Assembly: GCA_964507325.1 (NCBI GenBank)
Contig: CAZDQL010000013.1
Location: forward strand, 1 to 64,000
Origin: CAZDQL01 sp964507325
GTDB taxonomy: Bacteria > Planctomycetota > UBA1135 > GCA-002686595
Direction of reading: 5' to 3'
DNA: 64,000 bases
The notes below the pieces were generated by a model. It saw only the letters and a program-made list of their open reading frames with translations, did no database searches and was not told where the DNA came from. A program made the translations under genes and the position numbers. Below are positions 34,839 through 42,756 of this stretch, piece by piece. Each line of letters starts with the position of its first letter. Position 1 is the stretch's first letter.

Positions 34839-36008
34839 ATGGCGCTGTCCCTCGTGGTGCTGGCGGCTCTGGTGCTCCCGCCGGGCGACCGGCAGGACAC
34901 GCCGCCGACGACCGGCGAGGGGCTGGGAAGCACAACCCTGGGCGGCCGCGGATCAGCGACTGCGGATCTACCGCCGGCGCCCGACCTCGCGGTGCGCCAG
35001 GCGATCGAGCGCGCCCTGAACTGGCTGGCGGAGGACCTCTCCTCGAGCGCGACCGGCGCCGCCCACACCGGCGATCCCCACTACGCCGCGCCGACGGGGG
35101 TCACCGCGCTCACGGCCCTGGCCTTCATGGCGGGCGGCAGCACCCCGCGCCGGGGCCCCCACCAGCGGGAGCTGGCGCGCCAGCTCGACTACCTGCTCTC
35201 GGTCCAGCACCCCCCGGGCGAGGAGCACGAGGGCTACATCGGCGCCACCGGGGACCACCAGTCCCGCATGCACGGCCACGGCCTGGCGTTGCTCGCCTTC
35301 ACCCAGGCCTACACCCTCTCTCCGGAGAGCCCCCGCGGCAGGCGGCTGGCGGAGGCGATTCGCATCGGCGTGCGTCGCGTCGAGCTCGCCCAGGGTCCGG
35401 ACGGGGGCTGGTACTACGAGCCGGAGCCCTGGGAGCTGACCGAGGGTTCGGTCACCGTGTGTCTGCTCTGGGCGCTGCGCGGCGCGCGCAACGTGGGCTT
35501 CGAGGTGGACGAAGACGTGGTCTCCCGGGCCCTGGCCTACGTGCACTCCCTGCAGGAGGAGGACGGCGGCTTCATCTACTCCAAGCAACAGCCGACTTCA
35601 TCGGTGGCCCTGACCGCCGCCTGCCTCTCCACCCTGCACGCGATGGGCGAGTACGAGGGGGCGGTGGTGGAAGAGGGCTACGCCTACGTCTGGCACGAGC
35701 TCGCGCGCCGCGACGCGGACCGCGACCAGGGGATCGTCGGCGCGGGCTCCCGCTTCCCCTACTACGAGCGCCTGTACCTGGCCCAGTCCCTGTGGCAGCA
35801 CCGCGACCCCAAGGTCTTCCGGAGCTGGGCGGACGAGGAGACCCTGCGGGTGTTGCGCGCCCAGGACGGGGATGGATCCTGGCGTGACCGGCGTTTCGAG
35901 GCGGGAGGGCGGCGTGTCGAGGGGCGCTACGGAAAAGCCTACGCCACCGCCGCGACCGTGCTCTTCCTGTCGGTGCCCGAGGGCCTCTTGCCGATCTACC
36001 AGCGCTGA
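34839..36008 (+). CDS. Secreted terpenoid-cyclase-fold repeat protein 2
   Basis: The 389-residue protein has a short signal-like N-terminus (MALSLVVLAALVLPPG) followed by an alpha/alpha toroid with turns PDGGWYY, EEDGGFIY and GDGSW. As in its operon paralogue there is no DxDD catalytic motif, and it ends LLPIYQR. It closes the 11-gene run; a hairpin follows about 30 bases later. A structural or ligand-binding role is more likely than terpene cyclisation, by inference. Confidence 0.87.
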   Translation: MALSLVVLAALVLPPGDRQDTPPTTGEGLGSTTLGGRGSATADLPPAPDLAVRQAIERALNWLAEDLSSSATGAAHTGDPHYAAPTGVTALTALAFMAGGSTPRRGPHQRELARQLDYLLSVQHPPGEEHEGYIGATGDHQSRMHGHGLALLAFTQAYTLSPESPRGRRLAEAIRIGVRRVELAQGPDGGWYYEPEPWELTEGSVTVCLLWALRGARNVGFEVDEDVVSRALAYVHSLQEEDGGFIYSKQQPTSSVALTAACLSTLHAMGEYEGAVVEEGYAYVWHELARRDADRDQGIVGAGSRFPYYERLYLAQSLWQHRDPKVFRSWADEETLRVLRAQDGDGSWRDRRFEAGGRRVEGRYGKAYATAATVLFLSVPEGLLPIYQR

Positions 36009-36037
36009 GATCGGGGCGGGGTTCGAGGGGGACAACT

Positions 36038-36063
36038 CGAGGAAACGAATTCCTTTTTCCTCG
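36038..36063 (+). terminator. Hairpin after the MoxR/VWA operon
   Basis: A perfect 8-bp stem CGAGGAAA (36038-36045) and TTTCCTCG (36056-36063) with a 10-base loop lies 30 bases past the last stop of the operon. No U-run follows, but the arm itself is T-rich. A second 6-bp inverted repeat, GAACTC/GAGTTC, occurs about 25 bases further on. The rest of 36009-36258 shows no gene. Confidence 0.55.
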
Positions 36064-36258
36064 GCCCTAGGGTGACGAGCGTCTTCGAGAACTCGCAAGT
36101 CCTGAGTTCGAGCCCGTGACCCACGAAGAGCGGTGTGTTTGATACGGGCGACTGGTTGCGATCCCTCGCCCCAGCACTCCCCGATCACTCCCCAGTACTC
36201 CCCCCCGTTCCGATCCCCCGGCCCGGCGCCACCTGAGGCACCGGGATCCGCCTCCCCC

Positions 36259-37662
36259 ATGCGACTCCGCGCACTGGTCGTCTCCTCGGCGTTGCCGCTC
36301 CTCCTGATCGCCTGCGGTGGATCCTCCTCGACTGCGGATGGGGGCGACGATGGATCGGGACATGGATCGGGAGATGACGACCCCCTGGTCGACTACAGCG
36401 CGACCGTGCTGCCCCACCCCAGTCCCCGCCCGCGGGCGTACTTCGGGGGGTCGACGGCGTTGCTCGACGTGGATGGCGTCCAGGACCAGGGCTTGGCGAT
36501 CGGCGCCCACGGTGAAGGTGCCGTCTACGTGGCCTACGGGTTGGGGAACGCCACGGGGGGAGCCACCCCCGTGTACACGGTGCTCAACGCCAAAGGCCTG
36601 ACGTCCATGCCCCCGCCCAAGCGTCACGACGACTTTGGTTTCGCCTTGGCGGTCGGCGAGCTGGACGGCGATCCGGAGCAAGAGCTGGTGGTGGGCGCGC
36701 CGGACCATCCCCTGGGTGAACAGATGGGGGTAGGGGCTATCTTCATCTTCGGCCTCAATGAGCGCTTCAGCGACCCGCTGCGAATCCTGCCCCCAACCGA
36801 TGAGCCGATCCAATTCGGCACTTCGGTCGCGCTGGGTGACTTCGACGGGGATGGTTGGACCGACGTCGCCGTGGGTGCGCCCAAGGCGTGTACCGAGGAG
36901 TGTGAGACGGGGAGCGTCCTCGTCTACCCGGGTCCCGACCTGGCGGTCGCGCAGCCCTGGCTCCTGCCCAATCCACAGCCGGTGCAGGACGGCAACTTCG
37001 GTGCGCACGTGGTGGCGGTGGAGAGCGGCACGGGACCCGCCGACCTCTTCGTCTCCGGGATCGGCAACCACGGGGGGGATGGGACTCCCGAGGCGGGTCA
37101 GGTCTACCGCTTCCCCGCACCGGTGGAGGCCTCGATCTACGAGGTGTTCGAGGATCCCACCCCCGACGGCGAGGATCCGCCGCGCTTCGGCATGCACCTG
37201 GCAGCGAAGGAGGAGCTCTTGAGCGTGGGCGCTCCGCGCAAGGACGTCGGCGGCGTCCCCGACTCCGGTCAGGGCTTCGTCTACGACGGTCCCGGGCACC
37301 AGCGCGTCACCCTCCTGGTGCAGCCGCAACCGGTGACGCGGGAGAAGCTCGGCTTCCGCACCGCCCTGGCGGACCTGATCGGAACTGAAGCGCCAGACGT
37401 GATCCTCTCCTCGATGAGCCCACCCCACCTACCGGATTCCCGTCCCTACTGCTTGTACATCTGGAGTCCCGAGGACTTCGGCGCCGCCGCGAGGGAACTG
37501 CGGGTCCTGGAGGACTCGGGGGACCACTTCTCCCAGGGCATCTCCGCCGGGCAGGTCGTCCCCGGGGGACGGGAGGAGCTGATCATGGGCGACCCCTCGT
37601 GGGACCGGGAGGGACACGGCGCCTTCGACGACGCCGGCCGCGTCGTCATCTACCAACTCTGA
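36259..37662 (+). CDS. FG-GAP repeat lipoprotein
   Basis: The 467-residue protein starts MRLRALVVSSALPLLLIAC, a lipoprotein signal with lipobox LIAC and C19, then a Gly/Ser/Asp linker. Integrin-alpha-type FG-GAP repeats follow: FGFALAVGELDGDPEQELVVG, split as repeats, and FGTSVALGDFDGDGWTDVAVGAP, whose DxDxDG calcium loop is clear. These predict a beta-propeller at the cell surface. Upstream in-frame sequence back to 36133 is possible but would hide the lipobox. Its 3' end overlaps the convergent TPR lipoprotein by 17 bases. Confidence 0.88.
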   Translation: MRLRALVVSSALPLLLIACGGSSSTADGGDDGSGHGSGDDDPLVDYSATVLPHPSPRPRAYFGGSTALLDVDGVQDQGLAIGAHGEGAVYVAYGLGNATGGATPVYTVLNAKGLTSMPPPKRHDDFGFALAVGELDGDPEQELVVGAPDHPLGEQMGVGAIFIFGLNERFSDPLRILPPTDEPIQFGTSVALGDFDGDGWTDVAVGAPKACTEECETGSVLVYPGPDLAVAQPWLLPNPQPVQDGNFGAHVVAVESGTGPADLFVSGIGNHGGDGTPEAGQVYRFPAPVEASIYEVFEDPTPDGEDPPRFGMHLAAKEELLSVGAPRKDVGGVPDSGQGFVYDGPGHQRVTLLVQPQPVTREKLGFRTALADLIGTEAPDVILSSMSPPHLPDSRPYCLYIWSPEDFGAAARELRVLEDSGDHFSQGISAGQVVPGGREELIMGDPSWDREGHGAFDDAGRVVIYQL

Positions 37663-38584
37663 GCAGGGCGGCGGCGGCGGTGGGGTGCTCGGGGTCGAGC
37701 TCCAGGGCGCGTTCGAAGGCCCCGCGCGCCTCCTCTTTGCGATCGAGCAACAGGAGTGCAAGGCCGCGCTGGAAGTGGAGGTTGGCCCGGCCCTCCCCGT
37801 CGGGATCGTCGCCGCTCATGATCCGATCGAAGATCGCCAGGGCCTCTTCCGCCCGCCCCAGACGCATGTAGGCGACACCGAGCAGGGTGGCGGTGGCCTG
37901 CGTGGGAGCCAGGCGCTGCGCGGCTTCCAGCTCCCCCGCGGCCTCCTGCGCGTCCCCCCCCGACAGGAGCACGAACCCGAGCCTCTGGTGCAGCGCGGGT
38001 TGCTCCGGATCGAGGGTCAGGACGCGGCGCAGGGCGTCCTCGGCGTCCTGCCACTGCTCGAGCTCGATCAGGACCTCAGCCAGCTGCAGGCGAGCCTCGG
38101 GGTTCTCGGGCTCCAGTTCGCAGGCGGTGACGAGCGGGTCGTGGGCTTCCAGCGCGGATCCCAGGCGCCACAGCGCCGTGCCCAGCCTCAGGTGCAGGGA
38201 GGTCTCGTGGGGTCGGGCTCCGAGGGCGCGTCGACAGAGGGCGGCCACCTCCTCCCAATGCTCGAAGCTCTCGAGCAGCCGCAGGACGCGCGCCTCCAGC
38301 TCCTGGTCCCCCGGATCGAGGCTGGAGAGCACCCTCAGGATCTCCAGGGCACCGGCGCGCTGGCCCGCGGCCTCGAGTCGATTCGCCTTCTCGCGCAAGA
38401 TCTCGAATGCCGCTGGAGACGCGGACGACGCCGGGGCGGCCACGGCGCTGGGCGGGGCGGAGGCGGGGGCCACCGCCGCGCGCTCCACGTTGCCGCGCGT
38501 GGCGCAGGCCGAGACCCCGAAGCACAGGGCCACGCAGGCGATCCAGACGGTCCTCTTGGGCTGCAAATGCGACTCCCCGCGCAT
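37646..38584 (-). CDS. TPR-repeat lipoprotein
   Basis: The 312-residue protein has a lipoprotein signal (TVWIACVALCFGVSAC) with C27 as the lipidation site, an Ala/Pro/Ser linker, and about six tetratricopeptide repeats, such as AYMRLGRAEEALAIFDRIM and EEARGAFERALELDPEHPTA. An earlier ATG at 38599 adds five residues. TPR lipoproteins typically scaffold envelope complexes. It is tail-to-tail with the FG-GAP lipoprotein. Confidence 0.87.
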   Translation of the reverse strand: MRGESHLQPKRTVWIACVALCFGVSACATRGNVERAAVAPASAPPSAVAAPASSASPAAFEILREKANRLEAAGQRAGALEILRVLSSLDPGDQELEARVLRLLESFEHWEEVAALCRRALGARPHETSLHLRLGTALWRLGSALEAHDPLVTACELEPENPEARLQLAEVLIELEQWQDAEDALRRVLTLDPEQPALHQRLGFVLLSGGDAQEAAGELEAAQRLAPTQATATLLGVAYMRLGRAEEALAIFDRIMSGDDPDGEGRANLHFQRGLALLLLDRKEEARGAFERALELDPEHPTAAAALLRVGR

Positions 38585-38640
38585 CCCGGAAGCGGGCACG
38601 CGCCCCCATCATACCCCGCAGCGGATGGGGCCAGGCCGAT

Positions 38641-39732
38641 TCAGCGGCCCACCAGGAAGTGGCACACGTCGCCGTCCCGCAGCGCGTAGTCGCGCCCCTC
38701 CACGCGCAGCTTGCCCGCGGCGCGGATCGCTGCTTCCGATCCGAGTTGGTCCAAGTCGTCGACCGAGTAGACCTCGGCCCGGATGAAGCCCTTCTCGAAG
38801 TCGGTGTGGATCGTGCCCGCCGCCACGGGCGCGGTCTCCCCGCGACGGATGGTCCAGGCCTTGATCTCCTTCTCACCGGCCGTGAAAAAGGTCTGTAGGC
38901 CGAGCAGGTGGTAGGTGCTCTGGATCAGGCGCGGTAGGGCCAGCTCGCGGATCTCCAACTCGGCCATGAAGAGCGTCCGGTCCTCCGTGTCCATCGAGGA
39001 GAGCTCGCACTCGATGTCGCCGCAGACCGCCAGCCAGTCCGCGCCGACGCGCGCGGCGTGGGCGGCCACCGCCTGAGCGTGCTCGCCCTGCCCCTCGAAG
39101 TCGTCCTCGGCGACGTTGGCCACGTAGAGGGTCGGCTTGATGGTGAGCAGGAAGAGGGGGCGCAGCGCCGCGGCCTCCTCGGGCTTCCACTCCACGTCGC
39201 GCAGCTGGCCTCCGTCTTCGAGCAGCCCCCGGGCGCGCTCGAAGAGGTCGCGCTGGTAGATCGCCTCCTGGTCCCCCGCCCGCGCCTTCTTGGAGACGCG
39301 CTCGACGTTGCGCGTCACCGTCTCCAGGTCGGCCATCGCCAGCTCGAGCTCGAGCACCTCGATGTCGCCGGCCGGGTCGACGGGGGACTCGCGCCCCAGG
39401 TCGGCGCGCTCGAAGCACTGCACCACATGCATCAAGGCGTCGGTCTCCTTGATGTGGCCGAGGAACTTGTTGCCCATCCCCTCCCCGCGGGAGGCGCCCT
39501 CCGCCAGCCCCGCGATGTCGACGATCCTGAGCCGCGCGGGGATGACCTTCTTCGTCTCGACGTACTGGTGGATCACCTGCAGACGATCGTCGGGGACCTC
39601 CACCTCCGCCAGGTTGGGCTCCACGGTGCTGAAGGCGTAGCTGGCGCGGTCGGCGCCGGCGCCGGTGGCGGCGTTGAAGATCGAGGTCTTGCCGACGTTC
39701 GGCAGGCCGACGATGCCGCAAGCGAGACCCAC
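38641..39732 (-). CDS. ychF: Redox-regulated ATPase/GTPase YchF (OLA1 family)
   Basis: The 363-residue protein is a full-length YchF. It shows G1 GLPNVGKTS, G3 DIAGLAEGASRGEGMGNKFL, a noncanonical G4 NVAED, as expected for this ATP-preferring family, and the C-terminal TGS domain with GTIHTDFEKGFIRAEV. The family binds ribosomes and regulates stress responses. It is transcribed after the coiled-coil gene, with 10 bases between them. Confidence 0.97.
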   Translation of the reverse strand: MGLACGIVGLPNVGKTSIFNAATGAGADRASYAFSTVEPNLAEVEVPDDRLQVIHQYVETKKVIPARLRIVDIAGLAEGASRGEGMGNKFLGHIKETDALMHVVQCFERADLGRESPVDPAGDIEVLELELAMADLETVTRNVERVSKKARAGDQEAIYQRDLFERARGLLEDGGQLRDVEWKPEEAAALRPLFLLTIKPTLYVANVAEDDFEGQGEHAQAVAAHAARVGADWLAVCGDIECELSSMDTEDRTLFMAELEIRELALPRLIQSTYHLLGLQTFFTAGEKEIKAWTIRRGETAPVAAGTIHTDFEKGFIRAEVYSVDDLDQLGSEAAIRAAGKLRVEGRDYALRDGDVCHFLVGR

Positions 39733-39742
39733 CGGGTGGCCC

Positions 39743-40552
39743 CTAGTTGTGGATGGTGGCGAGCCTGGCCCGCATGCGCAGGTTGGCCTGGAAGATGGCG
39801 GTCATCAACTCGGCCTTCTTCTCGAGCTGGGCGTCCTCGACGTCGAGGCCCTGGACGGATTCGAAGACCGAGGCCACCCCCGGGTCCTGGCTGGCCAACC
39901 TCACGGCTTGGCGCAGCTCCGCCTCCGTCTCGTCCAGGAGTCGGGTCAGCTTGGTGACGCGCCGCTCGAGACGGTCGATCTCCCGTTGCTGCTCCTCCAG
40001 CTGCGCGTGCTCGGTGCCCGCGCGTTCGCGCCGGAGCTCCCTGATCGCCAGGTCGATCACCTCCCGCTCCAGGGGCGAGGGATCGTCCGGGGAGCCTCCC
40101 CAGGCGGCGAAGAGGGCTCGCAGACGCTCGGCCAGCCGCTCGTCCCCCTCCCCCACCGCGCCATCGACCTCCGCCAGCGCCTGACGGCGTTGGGCCACCT
40201 CGCGGCGGCGTTCGGCGAGCTCGGCCTTGAGCTTGGCGAGGGCGCTCTGGGCCTGGAGCTTGACCGGGTCGTCGGCCTCGGCGCGGGTCGAGGGGGGTGC
40301 ATCCTCCCCCGTGACCATGCGCAGGAACTCGCGCCGCGCGGCCACCGAGAAGCTGTCCCCGTCTTCGGGGTGATCGCCGATGGTGCGCGCGATCATGGTG
40401 CGATTGACCGCCTTCTCGATCAGGCTGGCCACGCGGGTCATGCTGACGGAGCGCACGCTGCGGACGCCGCGGCGTTTGAGCTCCTCGGGAGTGGTCGGTC
40501 GGGCCCAGCGACGAACGGCGTCGGTCAGGGCTTCGTTGAGTTGGGGATCCAT
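39743..40552 (-). CDS. Coiled-coil protein, unknown
   Basis: The 269-residue protein is charged and helical throughout. A compact N-terminal domain (about 1-80, with TPEELKRRGVRSVRSVSM) is followed by two coiled-coil stretches (about 95-145 and 170-225) and a C-terminal helix (KKAELMTAIFQANLRMRARL). There is no signal peptide or enzyme motif. It lies between the phosphatase-like gene and ychF in the same direction. I do not recognise a family. Confidence 0.78.
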   Translation of the reverse strand: MDPQLNEALTDAVRRWARPTTPEELKRRGVRSVRSVSMTRVASLIEKAVNRTMIARTIGDHPEDGDSFSVAARREFLRMVTGEDAPPSTRAEADDPVKLQAQSALAKLKAELAERRREVAQRRQALAEVDGAVGEGDERLAERLRALFAAWGGSPDDPSPLEREVIDLAIRELRRERAGTEHAQLEEQQREIDRLERRVTKLTRLLDETEAELRQAVRLASQDPGVASVFESVQGLDVEDAQLEKKAELMTAIFQANLRMRARLATIHN

Positions 40553-40566
40553 GGCGCGCGAGGGCG

Positions 40567-41076
40567 TCACTCTAGTGCTCCGCGCCGGCCGTTCCAACAG
40601 CCAGCGCGCAGAGCCTGGACCAGCTCTGCGACCGCCGTCGCGATGACCTCGAATGCGTCTTCGAAGGAGGCCCCCTCGAGCACCGGATCCGCCACCGCCT
40701 CGGCGCGGTCGAGGAGGGCCGTGAGCAGGAAGGCGTGCCTCGTCGCGGGGAAGGACTCGCGGTAGGCTTCGAGATGCTCGGGGGACATCCCCAACACGAG
40801 CCGCTCCACCTGCGCCTCGTCGTCGACCAGACGATCGAGACGGCGGGGTTCGAAGTCGGCGAGCAGGGCCGCGTCCACGCCGCGCTCCAGGAGGGCCAAG
40901 CGCGTCTCGGGGAAGAGCTCCGGGCTCTGGTAGACGGTCGCGGCGGAGTCCACCGGCAGGGGACAGCCCAGGTGCCGCGCGAAGAGTTCGGCAAAGGTGG
41001 AGCGCACGGCGTTGGCGGTGCAGAGAAAGCGCACCGTCTCCACCCGGCGCAGGGCCTCTTCGAGCTCGGGCGTCAC
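40567..41076 (-). CDS. Low-molecular-weight protein-tyrosine-phosphatase-like protein
   Basis: The 169-residue protein (GTG at 41076) carries the CX5R phosphate loop C19-TANAV-R25-S near its N-terminus and a candidate general-acid loop ADPVL in the C-terminal half. The fold is shared with arsenate reductase ArsC, so substrate is uncertain. The loop lacks the usual N-x-C, so it may be tuned differently. An alternative GTG at 41118 adds 14 residues. It sits 14 bases before the coiled-coil gene. Confidence 0.8.
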   Translation of the reverse strand: MTPELEEALRRVETVRFLCTANAVRSTFAELFARHLGCPLPVDSAATVYQSPELFPETRLALLERGVDAALLADFEPRRLDRLVDDEAQVERLVLGMSPEHLEAYRESFPATRHAFLLTALLDRAEAVADPVLEGASFEDAFEVIATAVAELVQALRAGCWNGRRGALE

Positions 41077-41152
41077 GCCCCAACGGTAACGAGGGGAGCG
41101 GCGCGCCCCAAGCACCACCTAGCGACACCTTTCGGGCTGGCTACTGATCCAG

Positions 41153-41168
41153 CGCACTAGGCAGTGCG
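41153..41168. promoter_or_regulatory. Inverted repeat between divergent phosphatase and radical SAM genes
   Basis: CGCACT-AGGC-AGTGCG is a perfect 6-bp inverted repeat, 25 bases before the preferred radical SAM start. It could be an operator or a 5' hairpin. No clear promoter boxes flank it. Confidence 0.3.
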
Positions 41169-41193
41169 GCGTTCATGGATGACAATCGCGCGG

Positions 41194-42702
41194 ATGAGCC
41201 AGCGCTCCGCCGCCGAGACCCGGGTGCTCCTGGTCTACCCCAGCTTCGACCGCGAAGAGCAGTACGGGGACTTCGCCGATCTGGTCTGGAAGGAGATCCC
41301 CCTCAGCCTGGGATTCCTGGCGGGCTACCTGCGGGAGCGGGGGGTCGCGATCCGGATCGTCGACGAGCAGTGGGGCTCCCTCGACGAGGCACGCATCGGA
41401 GAGCTGGTGGCCGAGTTCCAGCCGGACCTGGTGGGATTCTCCACCCTGACGCCGGTCTTCTACCGCGCCCTGGAGCTGGCGCGGCTCTTCAAGCGCGCGT
41501 CGCAGGAGCTCACGGTGGTGCTGGGGAACGTGCACCCCACGGTCTTCCCGGAGGAATCCCTGGCCGAGGAGGCGGTCGACCTGGTGGTGCGCGGCGAGGG
41601 GGAGGTGACCCTGTGGGAGATCCTGAAGAGCCTGACGGGGGAGATGGCGCTCGCCGACGTGCTCGGGGTCTCCTACCGCGAGAACGGTCATTGCGTGCAC
41701 AACGAGGAGCGGCCCTTCCAGAAGGACCTGGACCTCTTCCCCGGCTGCGCCTACGACCTGATCCAGGAGGGCCTCCCGGGCCGCCCGGCCCCCTCGGTCA
41801 TCCTCACCTCACGGGGTTGCCCCTACCGCTGCATCTTCTGCTCCTCGCGGGCGGTCAGCGGCTACACCTACCGCGCCAACAGCGCTGAGCGGGTGCTCTC
41901 CGACGTCCAGGCGCTGGTCGATGCCTACGGGATCCCCCACCTGCTCTTCGCCGACGACAACTTCGTCGTCAGCCGCTCCCGCGCGGTCGAGATCTGTCGG
42001 CTCTTCATCGAGCACGGTCTCCACCGGCACCTGCAGTGGGCCTGCCAGGCGCGCGGGGACGCCATCGACGAGGAGCTGGCGCCGCTCTTGCGCGAGGCGG
42101 GGTGCGTGCAGATGTCCTTCGGCATCGAGACCGGCTCGCAGCGGCTCCTGGACCTGATCGACAAGAAGGAGCAGGTGGAGGACAACGCGCGAGCGGTCGA
42201 GCTGGTCCACCGGGCGGGGATCCGCACCCGCGGCGCCTTCATCCTGGGCCTGCCCACCGAGACGCGGGAGGAGAGCTTGGGCACCATCCGCTTCGCCAAG
42301 TCCCTGCCGCTGGACATCGCCAAGTTCGCCCTGGCCACCCCCTATCCGGGGACGGTCTTGCTCGACATCGCCCGCGCCGAGGGGGCCGAGATCGAGCGGG
42401 ACTGGTCGCGGCTGAGCACGATGGCGGGCCTGGGGCACGTGGAGCCCTGTTACGTGCCCCAGGGGCGCACCGCCTCGGAGCTCGAGCGCCTGCAACGCCG
42501 GGCGCACCTCGCCTTCTACCTGCGTCCAGCACAGATCTGGGCCATCCTGCGCGGTCGCAACCCGGAGATCCGTATCGGCTCCTGGCGCGAGTTCGCGCGC
42601 TACGGCCTGGTGGCGACGCGCATGGCCTGGAAGGTCGTCAGCGGAGGCCTCCGTGAACGACTGCGCCGGAGGCGGACGGTGAAGTCCGCCCCCGGCGACT
42701 GA
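41194..42702 (+). CDS. B12-binding-domain radical SAM enzyme
   Basis: The 502-residue protein has an N-terminal cobalamin-binding-like domain (VLLVYPSFDREEQYGD through DLVVRGEGEVT). A radical SAM barrel follows, with C209-x3-C213-x2-C216 in SRGCPYRCIFCSS binding the 4Fe-4S cluster, then a SAM-region GIETGSQRLLD and a C-terminal helical extension. The typical DxHxxGx cobalamin motif is not evident, so B12 may not be bound tightly. The family includes methylases and ring-forming enzymes of lipid, cofactor and natural-product pathways; no neighbour identifies the substrate. ATG 41194 is preferred over a GTG at 41164. Confidence 0.88.
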   Translation: MSQRSAAETRVLLVYPSFDREEQYGDFADLVWKEIPLSLGFLAGYLRERGVAIRIVDEQWGSLDEARIGELVAEFQPDLVGFSTLTPVFYRALELARLFKRASQELTVVLGNVHPTVFPEESLAEEAVDLVVRGEGEVTLWEILKSLTGEMALADVLGVSYRENGHCVHNEERPFQKDLDLFPGCAYDLIQEGLPGRPAPSVILTSRGCPYRCIFCSSRAVSGYTYRANSAERVLSDVQALVDAYGIPHLLFADDNFVVSRSRAVEICRLFIEHGLHRHLQWACQARGDAIDEELAPLLREAGCVQMSFGIETGSQRLLDLIDKKEQVEDNARAVELVHRAGIRTRGAFILGLPTETREESLGTIRFAKSLPLDIAKFALATPYPGTVLLDIARAEGAEIERDWSRLSTMAGLGHVEPCYVPQGRTASELERLQRRAHLAFYLRPAQIWAILRGRNPEIRIGSWREFARYGLVATRMAWKVVSGGLRERLRRRRTVKSAPGD

Positions 42703-42703
42703 G

Positions 42704-42721
42704 GCTCCCTCCATTGGGAGC
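42704..42721. terminator. Bidirectional terminator-like hairpin
   Basis: GCTCCC (42704-42709) and GGGAGC (42716-42721) with a 6-base loop lie between two convergent genes. A second inverted repeat, GGTGCAGT (42736-42743) and ACTGCACC (42759-42766), spans the stop codon of the minus-strand gene. Together they probably end transcription from both sides. Confidence 0.5.
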
Positions 42722-42756
42722 GCCCCCAAAGGGCCGGTGCAGTGGACGGTGCGGGC

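Noticed and set aside
36090..36125. A tRNA-like GAGTTCGAGCCC segment after the MoxR/VWA operon
   Set aside because: The stem around the TTCGA loop does not pair and no anticodon or D arm precedes it.
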